Assembly: GCA_934716785.1 (NCBI GenBank) | Contig: CAKUYM010000029.1 | Coordinates: 1 to 23,984, forward strand | Direction: 5' to 3' | Source: an uncultured Bacteroides sp. | GTDB taxonomy: Bacteria > Bacteroidota > Bacteroidia > Bacteroidales > Bacteroidaceae | DNA length: 23,984 nt | Shown here: in pieces, positions 1 to 6,366 of the stretch | Numbering within the stretch: the first letter of the stretch is position 1 | Layout of the letters: each line of letters opens with the position of its first letter | Notes under the pieces: generated by a model | Database searches by the model: none | What the model saw: the letters and a program-made list of their open reading frames with translations, nothing else | What the model was told of the DNA's origin: nothing | Program-made: the position numbers and the translations under genes

Positions 1-572
1 GTCTGATAGGTCTCTTTATCACTTTCTTCCGTCTCCCGGTTTAAATAGGGTGGGATAGGAAGCTCTCCGAACACTTCGAGAATATCGGCAAAGGTAACTT
101 CCGGATTATTCCATGCAAAGTCTACCCAGTGGCTGGTTCCCCGACATTCACCTCTTGTCGCGGTTAAAGTGATCGGCAATCCTTTCACGGTCATTTCCCG
201 TTTCAGGGTTCCTTCTTTCCATTTCTTCAGGTTGCCTATCATGCAGAGCCATGCGGTGTGTTCTGTCTGTTGGAAATTCAACGCATAGTCATTGGGCTGA
301 ATCGGTTCGAGGCAGAATACTTCGATCAGTGCACCAGTCTCTTTGCGGAAATGCAGTCTTGCCTGAATTACTTTCGTATTGTTGAATACCATCAAAGCTC
401 CTTTCGGCAGATAGTTTGACAAAGAGGTAAAAGTATCTTCGCTTACTTCGCCATGACGGTACACCAACAGTTTAGACTGGTCGCGAACTGGTAGCGGAAA
501 TTTAGCGATACGTTCATCCGGCAGTGGATAATTGTATTCGCTGATATGGATATGTTTCGGGTTTTCTTCCAT
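1..572 (-). CDS. queA: S-adenosylmethionine:tRNA ribosyltransferase-isomerase QueA, 5' part only
   Basis: QueA transfers and isomerises the ribosyl part of SAM onto 7-aminomethyl-7-deazaguanine in tRNA, giving epoxyqueuosine in the queuosine pathway; it is cytoplasmic. I translated the minus strand from the ATG at 570-572 and obtained 190 open codons running off the window start. The protein begins MEENPKHIHISEYNYPLPDE and continues with the family's N-terminal block PVRDQSKLLVYR, then LMVFNNTKVIQARL. The family is usually about 350 residues, so nearly half is missing because of the window edge, not a mutation. A good Bacteroides promoter sits at 597-628, leaving a leader of roughly 20 nt, too short for a preQ1 riboswitch. 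Identification is firm. Confidence 0.93.
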   Translation of the reverse strand, partial: MEENPKHIHISEYNYPLPDERIAKFPLPVRDQSKLLVYRHGEVSEDTFTSLSNYLPKGALMVFNNTKVIQARLHFRKETGALIEVFCLEPIQPNDYALNFQQTEHTAWLCMIGNLKKWKEGTLKREMTVKGLPITLTATRGECRGTSHWVDFAWNNPEVTFADILEVFGELPIPPYLNRETEESDKETYQ

Positions 573-589
573 TTTCTTTGTTATGTATT

Positions 590-1012
590 TTATCTGCAAA
601 GATACGGATAATCCTTGGACTTAACAAACCCTATCGGGTTACGGGGCTTATCCGATAGTTTCTTTTGTGTTTGCAGTTCTGCCAACGTTTGGTTAATGAG
701 TTCCAACTGCATCCTCGTTTCTTCGTTGATGTCATTATAGTCGGTGAATACTTCTTCGATATAGTCTTTGAGTTCTTGCATTTGATTTTCGACTCTGTCA
801 ATTGGGGTGAGGGTGACCATTTGGCGGATAGCAATAAATGCACGGATGATTTGAATATTAATTTCTATTGCAATATCACTGTTGAGCACGGAGGAAAGCT
901 GTGCAACGCCATGTTCGGTAAAAGCGTAAGGCATATATCGAGTGCCACCTCTTTTTGAGGTGCTGTTTTTACACCTCAAACTTTCGAACTCTTCTTTTGT
1001 CAGTTCGAACAT
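590..1012 (-). pseudogene. ORF6N-domain protein remnant, N-terminus lost
   Basis: The 140-residue frame starts [13 protein letters not shown] and contains [19 protein letters not shown], the C-terminal half of the ORF6N domain (a DNA-binding-type domain common in phage and Bacteroidales proteins). It is followed by a coiled-coil-like helix (roughly residues 70-120) and a short basic tail. Intact family members have about 50-60 more residues before this point, typically ending KRFPxDFMFxLT. Here the codons just upstream of the ATG read SPSDF in frame, while KRFP lies in a different frame. The two are joined by a run of five C (plus-strand 1022-1026); four would restore KRFPSDFM. Further upstream homology stops at the tRNA terminator. 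No ribosome binding site is evident. I read it as a broken gene, although an internally started short protein cannot be excluded. Confidence 0.75.
597..628 (-). promoter_or_regulatory. queA promoter
   Basis: Read on the minus strand, TTTG (625-628) is followed after 20 nt by TATCTTTG (597-604), matching the Bacteroides consensus TTTG / TAnnTTTG. The -7 box lies about 25 nt before the queA ATG. It overlaps the last codons of the ORF6N remnant. A 7-bp inverted repeat, CTATCGG (631-637) and CCGATAG (652-658), lies directly upstream and might be an operator, but that is only a guess. Confidence 0.7.
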
Positions 1013-1039
1013 GAAATCAGAGGGGGAATCTCTTGGAAT

Positions 1040-1072
1040 AAAAAAAGAGGTTAGATTTTACTCTAACCTCTT
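1040..1072 (-). terminator. Intrinsic terminator of tRNA-Pro
   Basis: Minus-strand stem AAGAGGTTAGA / TCTAACCTCTT is a perfect 11-bp pairing with a 6-nt loop (GTAAAA), and a run of seven T follows immediately. It begins about 14 nt after the tRNA 3' end. Confidence 0.9.
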
Positions 1073-1085
1073 TATTATCAATTCG

Positions 1086-1159
1086 TCGGGATGACAAGAT
1101 TCGAACTTGCGACCACACGCCCCCCAGACGCGTACTCTACCGGGCTGAGCTACATCCCG
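1086..1159 (-). tRNA. tRNA-Pro, anticodon GGG
   Basis: A complete cloverleaf folds on the minus strand. The acceptor stem is CGGGATG/CATCCCG with discriminator A. The D stem is GCTC/GAGT, the anticodon stem CGCGT/GCGTG with loop CTGGGGG (anticodon GGG), and the T arm GCAAG-TTCGAAT-CTTGT. There is no encoded CCA, so the 3' end must be added by CCA transferase. It has its own promoter and terminator and stands as a single-gene unit. Confidence 0.96.
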
Positions 1160-1170
1160 AATTGCGATTG

Positions 1171-1201
1171 CAAAAGTACGGATTAATTTTTAAATAGCAA
1201 A
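1171..1201 (-). promoter_or_regulatory. tRNA-Pro promoter
   Basis: On the minus strand TTTG (1198-1201), 19 nt, then TACTTTTG (1171-1178): an exact match to the Bacteroides -33/-7 consensus, placed about 11 nt before the mature tRNA 5' end. Confidence 0.85.
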
Positions 1202-1276
1202 TAATTTAAGCCTTTTTTATTGAGAAGATTTACCGCTATTTTATTTGTGTATATAAGTTATGTGTCTATGATTTAT

Positions 1277-1311
1277 AAAAACAGGAGGAGAACTTTCCGT
1301 TCCCCTCTTGT
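1277..1311 (-). terminator. Intrinsic terminator of the purine permease
   Basis: Minus-strand arms ACAAGAGGGGAAC and GTTCTCCTCCTGT pair at 12 of 13 positions (one G-T) around the loop GGAAA and are followed by TTTTT. It lies 27 nt after the permease stop codon. Confidence 0.85.
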
Positions 1312-1338
1312 ACGATTTGTATATAGAGCTATTTAATT

Positions 1339-2637
1339 TTAGAAGTAGATGTATTTTAGCACGAACAGTACTGCTAATACCCACATCGTAACATTGAGCT
1401 TCTTGAATTGCCCACACAACGCATTGATAGCCACGTAGCCGATCATACCGCAAAGGATACCGTCAGAGATACTGTAAGCTAATGGCATCATGATGATGGT
1501 GATGAAAGCGGGGATGGATTCCGAGTAGTCGTCCAGTTCGATATCTTTGATGGGAGTGAGCATGTACAAACCTACAATGACTAATACGGGTGAAGTCGCT
1601 GCTGCAGGAATACCCAAGAACAGCGGGGCAAAGAATAGCGCTATAACAAAGCAGATAGCAGTGACAAAAGAGGTGAGCCCTGTGCGTCCGCCTTGAGCCA
1701 CACCGGCTGCGCTCTCCACATAAGTGGTAGTGGTACTGGTGCCGAAACAAGCGCCGGCAACAGTAGCAACGGCATCTGCCATAAAAGCTTTGTTTAGTCC
1801 GGGAATCTTTCCGTCGGGACGCATCATGCCCGCTTTGGTGCATACACCTACCAGCGTACCCATAGTGTCGAACATATCAATGAACAGGAATGTAAGTACA
1901 ATCACTAACATATCGAGTGAGAACAGTTGCGAAAAGTCAAACTGGCAGAAGATGGGAGCAATGGAAGGCGGTGCGTCTACTACTCCGTCGAAGTGCGTGA
2001 TGCCCATCGGGATACCGATGATGGCGGTGATAAGGATACCGATCAGCAGGTTGCCCGGTACTTTCTTTACAACCAGCACACTGGTGATGATAATGCCGAT
2101 GAGTCCCAGCAGTGCACTGCCTTCGGTCACTTTGCCAAGGCTGACCAATGTAGCAGGATTATCAACGATGATGCCGGCATTCTTCAGTCCGATGAAAGCG
2201 ATGAACAATCCGATACCCGCACCAATCGCACGTTTCAGCGAAGTCGGGATGGCGTCAACAATCCATGCACGGACTTTGGTGACAGTGAGCAAAATAAAGA
2301 TAATACCTTCAATAAACACGGCCGTGAGAGCCATCTGCCAGGGATAGCCCATTGTGAGGCATACGGTGAAAACGAAGAATGCATTCAATCCCATGCCAGG
2401 AGCCAGTCCGAAAGGTTTCTTGGCATAGATGGACATGATGAGTGTGCCCACAATGGCTGCCAAGGTAGTGGCGGTGAATACAGCCTGTGTGTCCATGCCT
2501 AAGTCGGCAAGGTTGCTGAAGATACTGGGGTTGACGGCCAAGATATAGGCCATTGTCAGGAAGGTGGTGATGCCTGCCGCAATCTCAGTCTTGAAACTGT
2601 TCTTGGCAGGGTCGAAATCAAAGAACTTTTTCCACAT
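1339..2637 (-). CDS. NCS2-family purine permease, AzgA/PbuG type
   Basis: Inner-membrane permease of 432 residues, predicted to import adenine, guanine or hypoxanthine with protons for purine salvage. The sequence shows the AzgA-subfamily blocks: GITTFLTMAYILAVNP (22-37), GLAPGMGLNAFF (77-88), FIDMFDTMGTLVGV (252-265) and GTSTTTTYVESAAGV (299-313), the last two being substrate-site segments of NCS2 carriers. About 12-14 hydrophobic segments cover the chain, the usual design, and length fits the family. The start at MWKKFFDF is the normal family start, followed by FDPAKNSFKTEIAAG. It has its own promoter (2703-2734) and terminator (1277-1311), so it is a single-gene unit. Subfamily is clear; the exact base preferred cannot be told. 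Confidence 0.93.
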   Translation of the reverse strand: MWKKFFDFDPAKNSFKTEIAAGITTFLTMAYILAVNPSIFSNLADLGMDTQAVFTATTLAAIVGTLIMSIYAKKPFGLAPGMGLNAFFVFTVCLTMGYPWQMALTAVFIEGIIFILLTVTKVRAWIVDAIPTSLKRAIGAGIGLFIAFIGLKNAGIIVDNPATLVSLGKVTEGSALLGLIGIIITSVLVVKKVPGNLLIGILITAIIGIPMGITHFDGVVDAPPSIAPIFCQFDFSQLFSLDMLVIVLTFLFIDMFDTMGTLVGVCTKAGMMRPDGKIPGLNKAFMADAVATVAGACFGTSTTTTYVESAAGVAQGGRTGLTSFVTAICFVIALFFAPLFLGIPAAATSPVLVIVGLYMLTPIKDIELDDYSESIPAFITIIMMPLAYSISDGILCGMIGYVAINALCGQFKKLNVTMWVLAVLFVLKYIYF

Positions 2638-2652
2638 AATAGCTTCTGATGT

Positions 2653-2684
2653 TTTTAAATGGTTTTGAGATTTTAAATGGTTTT
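2653..2684. repeat. Tandem 14-bp direct repeat in the permease leader
   Basis: TTTTAAATGGTTTT occurs exactly at 2653-2666 and again at 2671-2684, 18 bp start to start. Both copies lie between the promoter -7 box and the permease start codon, so both are in the transcribed leader. Two copies at near two-helix-turn spacing could be a dimer binding site, or could be chance in AT-rich DNA. Confidence 0.6.
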
Positions 2685-2702
2685 TTGTTTAAAAATAAGA
2701 TG

Positions 2703-2734
2703 CAAATGTAAACAAAAAGATATTAGAAAACAAG
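2703..2734 (-). promoter_or_regulatory. Purine permease promoter
   Basis: TACATTTG on the minus strand (2703-2710) matches TAnnTTTG exactly. CTTG (2731-2734) lies 20 nt upstream as an imperfect -33 box. The leader to the ATG is about 60 nt. Confidence 0.65.
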
Positions 2735-2811
2735 AAAAAAGAGCGGAACAATGCTCATTGTACTCTCCTTTTTGTAAAAAAGAGAGTGCGGATTTGCATT
2801 GTTTCCACTCT
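2734..2811 (-). terminator. Terminator of the PUL operon, nested inverted repeats
   Basis: An outer inverted repeat, 2740-2754 against 2796-2811, pairs as AGAGCGGAACAATGC with GCATTGTTTCCACTCT (one bulge, one G-T type mismatch). Inside it is a second hairpin: ACTCTC-C-TTTTT (2762-2773) with AAAAA-A-GAGAGT (2776-2787) around a 2-nt loop. On the minus strand the outer stem ends in a run of six T. It lies between the last PUL gene and the purine permease promoter, so it should stop PUL transcripts. The double structure is larger than an ordinary terminator. Confidence 0.75.
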
Positions 2812-2836
2812 TTTCTCAACGACGCTCTCTCAGGGG

Positions 2837-4717
2837 TCAGAGGGGGGATTTAGCGTCTTTTCCAATCTGCTTGATGCAACGTATATATCGTTTATTTGTG
2901 GCTGTCTTTATCGGAGTGTCTGCCAAAGCACCGCAATAACGCTTGCCGAACCGCAAGTAAGAACCGTAGAGGTCATTCAGCTCTGTACTTCCCCAATACT
3001 GGTCACCGTTACCGGTAGTTGCCGTATTCAATTTCACACCTCCATGGTCGGTCAGTACTTTATCAAAAACTTCGCGGGCTGTTTTTTCGGCATCAGTTAT
3101 TTTGTCCGGAGTAGCATTTGTTGCCTTGTCGAACGTAGTACCGTTGTAAGCCTCAAACAAGGCCTTCAGTTCGTTGATGGCAGGCCAGTACCAGCCATTT
3201 TTGCAAAGTTTGATAGCTGGCACTTTCTCTTCGCCTTCTTTTATTAGCGTGGTGGTATTTGCCACCCCATTGTCCTCATCCGTCACATTATAACTCTTTT
3301 GCTCGGTGCTCCAAGCCTCTGTTGTTTCTGTACGTTCCAGACTGACAATCTTTGCTGTCTTTCCGTCTTCCGATACCCAAAATACGACTCCCTTAGTGTC
3401 TCCTTGCTCATAGTAACTGCCCACAGTATAGTCGGCTACAGGAGTAGCCAAGGCTTTTTGGCTAACGGAAACAGATATCGTATAATCTTTTTCGTCAGTA
3501 CCTTTCACAGTTATCAGTACGGTTGTTTCACGTGTTTTACCGCTGTCATTGTCCGATGTGGCTTTTATAGTCACTGTGTTGTCGCTCACTGTGGCGCTGC
3601 ACCAACTGTTATCCGCAGGAGTAGCTGTATAGATACTTCCGTTAGCTATTGTTGCCGTTACCGTCTGTTCGCTGTTTTGTACTCCTTCCAGTGTCACGTT
3701 CTCTTTATCAAGCTTGATGGATACAACGACGGGCTCCGGTCCCGGAGTGTAGTTGCCGATAACTTTGACACAGCGAATAAAACGTTTGGTTCCTGTCTTC
3801 TTGCACTGACCGGCACCCATGTTCACGGCAGGTACATAGAAGCGGAAGTTGCATCCGTACTTAGCATAACTCTCGTCGGAGTTGTCTTCAGTGCTTGCCC
3901 AATAGGACTCACCGTTGCCGGAAGTAGAGAGGTCGATGGCTGTGCCGCCGTTGTCGGTAAAGATCTTATCGAACTTGGCGCGGGCAATTTTCTCTTGGTC
4001 GTCTCCACCCGGTGTCTTCGAAGCCTCATCGAAACTGCGTCCGTTGTAGGCGGTAAAGAGGTCTTTCAGCTCCTCAATAGCCGGCCAATACCAACCTTCA
4101 CCGTGTGCGTCACAGAATTCCAGTGCCGGGATGCTGCCGCTCTTGCCCTCGTTACTGTTGCGTATGAGAGTGGTGTTGGTCTGTCCGTCCACCATGGAGT
4201 AGGCGCCGATGAAGGCTGTACCTTCAGTAGACCATGCTCCACCTAATCTGTCCAAAGAGACAGCCTTAGCTATAGTCTTGTCCGTCTTGTCCACCCAAAA
4301 AATGACGCCCACGGCTTTTCCCTCTTCATAATAAACATCTCCAATACTGAATTGCTGACCTTCCTCTTCTTCAAAGTAGGGAGGCATGAGCACCGTAACG
4401 GTAACATTCTCCGTTCCAATATGCAGTGTTACGGTCCCTGTCCGTTCAACACCGCTGTCATTTTGTTTATAGTTCAGGGTGAGGCATCGCCGGGTTACTT
4501 CGGCTGACAGCCATTCCTGGCAGTCGCCTGCCACAGTCGCACTCACTTGGTCTGTATTAGTCATCATCAAAATGTCAGTGCTGCCGGCTTTTCCGTTTTC
4601 CAACACAACGTCCGTTTGGTCTATGGAGTAGTGCACGGTTTCCTCTTTGTTGTCATCGCAGGCATGCAGACAGAGGCACACCAGCGCTATATACAGTAGA
4701 TTAAATATAGTCTTCAT
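2837..4717 (-). CDS. Surface lipoprotein with duplicated BACON + Lcl/DUF1566-like modules
   Basis: A 626-residue lipoprotein: a hydrophobic signal ends in LHAC with Cys20 as the lipidated residue, followed by DDNKEE, an acidic stretch typical of surface-exported Bacteroides lipoproteins. Four modules follow. These are a BACON-like beta domain (about 30-112), an Lcl/DUF1566-like domain (about 124-321), a second BACON-like domain (about 330-421) and a second Lcl-like domain (about 430-619). The repeats align clearly: GWYWPAIEELKDLF (208-221) with GWYWPAINELKALF (508-521), and KRFIRCVKVIG (311-321) with KRYIRCIKQIG (609-619). It is the last gene of the operon, 20 nt after susD, the usual place of a surface glycan-binding protein. 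By position it probably binds the target glycan outside the cell; no catalytic motif is visible. Module names are confident, the binding role is inference. Confidence 0.82.
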   Translation of the reverse strand: MKTIFNLLYIALVCLCLHACDDNKEETVHYSIDQTDVVLENGKAGSTDILMMTNTDQVSATVAGDCQEWLSAEVTRRCLTLNYKQNDSGVERTGTVTLHIGTENVTVTVLMPPYFEEEEGQQFSIGDVYYEEGKAVGVIFWVDKTDKTIAKAVSLDRLGGAWSTEGTAFIGAYSMVDGQTNTTLIRNSNEGKSGSIPALEFCDAHGEGWYWPAIEELKDLFTAYNGRSFDEASKTPGGDDQEKIARAKFDKIFTDNGGTAIDLSTSGNGESYWASTEDNSDESYAKYGCNFRFYVPAVNMGAGQCKKTGTKRFIRCVKVIGNYTPGPEPVVVSIKLDKENVTLEGVQNSEQTVTATIANGSIYTATPADNSWCSATVSDNTVTIKATSDNDSGKTRETTVLITVKGTDEKDYTISVSVSQKALATPVADYTVGSYYEQGDTKGVVFWVSEDGKTAKIVSLERTETTEAWSTEQKSYNVTDEDNGVANTTTLIKEGEEKVPAIKLCKNGWYWPAINELKALFEAYNGTTFDKATNATPDKITDAEKTAREVFDKVLTDHGGVKLNTATTGNGDQYWGSTELNDLYGSYLRFGKRYCGALADTPIKTATNKRYIRCIKQIGKDAKSPL

Positions 4718-4737
4718 TGTATTGTCTTTTTAAAAGG

Positions 4738-6354
4738 TTAGTTCCATCCGTCAGTCTGCGGGAAGTTATTAGCTCCCATTAGCAAAATCTGGTCGCTTGG
4801 AATAGGCCATTTATCGTGTTTGCCTTTGATGAAGTTTTTGCGCGCTTCGGTATAGTCTTTGTCCAAATAAGGATTTTCAGCTTTTGATTCACCCGAATAT
4901 TGCGTACAATACTTCTCAAGTAATCCCAAGCGTTTCAGCAAAGGCCAGCGCACGCCTTCAAAGTTCAGTTCGCGTGCGTACTCGTCCAGTATGTTCTCCA
5001 AGGTTAGTGTACCGGTGAATTCATCATTGCCGGCACGTTGGTAAGTCTTGTTGAAATACTTCAAGGCATTCGCATTGTCACCTTTGTGGAAGTAGGCCTC
5101 GGCGCACATCAAATATGTCTCTGCCAAACGATATACAATCAGGTCGCGGAAGCTTGACTGACGTGTGGGCAGGTCACTGTTGGTCCAGAAGTCAGCATGC
5201 TTGATAGACATAGGGTGCAGGCGTTGGCAATAGCTGGATCCTGCATCTTCCGGTTGGATAACTTCCCCATACTTGGGCGAAGTGGGATCATTGTACTTGA
5301 ACTGGTGGATGAACAGTGTGTTCTTACGGGTATCCTTTGCCGAATACAAGTCGAGCAGGTGCTGGTTGGGGTAGACGCGGCCGAAACCGTAGCCGCCTTG
5401 GTCGCTGGCACATACACAACCTTTCATGCTGCGATATTGTGAAGTGACATAGACAGAAATGGGGTGTCCTTTCAGTGTAGAACCGGTTACGGTGCCACCG
5501 CCACCTACATTTTTGGAGAACTGATAGGCGAACAGTACCTCCTTGGAACGCAAGTTCTCGCTTGAGAATACGCTTTCAGTGTTGGGTTCCAATTCGTAGT
5601 AAGCAGCACCATCGGTGAAGATGTCTTCGCACTGCTTGATGGCTGTATCCCAGTCCTTTTCCCACATGGCTACTTGTGCACGGATATGCTTGGCGGCCAC
5701 TTTAGTGTAGCGCCCATACATGGGACTGCCGTTGTAGGTGGGCAGTTCCCAACCAAGGCTTTCGACAGCTTCATCCAAGTCTTCTTTCACTACCTTGAAT
5801 ACTTCCTCGTTGGTGGCCGGCTTGTAGTCTCGGTTCAGATTGTTCACATTGGTTGCCTGCAGGTTCAGGTAGATGCGGTCATAGCGTTTCCACAACTCAA
5901 AAAACGAGCGACCACGAATCAGTTTCGCCTCTCCATAGATAGAACGGATATCTTTATCATTCAATCCCAACTGTTCGGCCGACTCAATAATCTCATTCGC
6001 CTTTCCGATAAGCGCATAGTGAAACTTCCAAAAGTCACTGCACTCCGGAGAGTCTGCATTCAGTTGGTCGAGACGTGCCACACGTGCACAGTTTCCGGCA
6101 CGGAACAGTATGAGGTCTGTGCTGAAGTCAAACGTCTGCAGCAGATAGACGATGGATTTCTCGTTCGAGTCGTCCACAATGTTGTTACGCTCGTAGATGT
6201 AAAGTCCGGCAATGGCTCTTTGCAATCCTTCCTTGGAGTCGTACAAATAATTATTCGTCACTTTCGTTTCCGATTCCAAATTCAGCAGATTATCGCATCC
6301 GCAAAAACTCAGGCCAATGAATCCGGCTATAAAATATGATGCTATTCTTTTCAT
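4738..6354 (-). CDS. SusD/RagB-family glycan-binding outer-membrane lipoprotein
   Basis: This 538-residue protein is the lid that captures oligosaccharides for its SusC partner at the outer membrane. The signal peptide ends FCGC with Cys20 lipidated. Typical SusD features follow: helical TPR-like N-terminal half (AIAGLYIYERNN, KANEIIESAEQL, EAKLIRGRSFFELWKRYD), then LRSKEVLFAYQFSK, and the C-terminal family block YRLAETYLMCAEAYFHKGD with ELNFEGVRWPLLKRLGLLEK. It ends with IPSDQILLMGANNFPQTDGW, the usual SusD finish. It starts 12 nt after susC, an invariant pairing in PULs. Substrate cannot be read from sequence; the operon suggests a GlcNAc-containing glycan. Confidence 0.96.
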   Translation of the reverse strand: MKRIASYFIAGFIGLSFCGCDNLLNLESETKVTNNYLYDSKEGLQRAIAGLYIYERNNIVDDSNEKSIVYLLQTFDFSTDLILFRAGNCARVARLDQLNADSPECSDFWKFHYALIGKANEIIESAEQLGLNDKDIRSIYGEAKLIRGRSFFELWKRYDRIYLNLQATNVNNLNRDYKPATNEEVFKVVKEDLDEAVESLGWELPTYNGSPMYGRYTKVAAKHIRAQVAMWEKDWDTAIKQCEDIFTDGAAYYELEPNTESVFSSENLRSKEVLFAYQFSKNVGGGGTVTGSTLKGHPISVYVTSQYRSMKGCVCASDQGGYGFGRVYPNQHLLDLYSAKDTRKNTLFIHQFKYNDPTSPKYGEVIQPEDAGSSYCQRLHPMSIKHADFWTNSDLPTRQSSFRDLIVYRLAETYLMCAEAYFHKGDNANALKYFNKTYQRAGNDEFTGTLTLENILDEYARELNFEGVRWPLLKRLGLLEKYCTQYSGESKAENPYLDKDYTEARKNFIKGKHDKWPIPSDQILLMGANNFPQTDGWN

Positions 6355-6366
6355 GATGTTGCTTCT

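Noticed and set aside
573..596. A preQ1 riboswitch in front of queA
   Set aside because: The leader is only about 20-25 nt and shows no preQ1 aptamer features such as a G-rich stem followed by an A-rich tail.
1086..1159. tRNA-Pro as the attachment site of a still-present integrated element
   Set aside because: I see no second copy of the tRNA 3' end in the window and no integrase, relaxase or phage gene; only the ORF6N remnant hints at a past event.
1463..1843. A His-rich minus-strand frame (HHHHHD) inside the purine permease gene
   Set aside because: It is an out-of-frame reading of the permease coding sequence, which has full family motifs; the His run comes from repeated ATG/ATC codons in the true frame.
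1724..2502. Long plus-strand frames opposite the purine permease
   Set aside because: They are antisense readings of a well-supported gene, with no domain, promoter or ribosome binding site of their own.
2638..2702. A purine riboswitch in the permease leader
   Set aside because: The leader is about 65 nt, very AT-rich and lacks the three-helix purine aptamer core.
3299..4246. A 315-residue plus-strand frame opposite the surface lipoprotein gene
   Set aside because: Its composition is Cys/Ser/Val-rich low-quality protein typical of antisense reading; the minus frame has a signal peptide and two aligned repeats.
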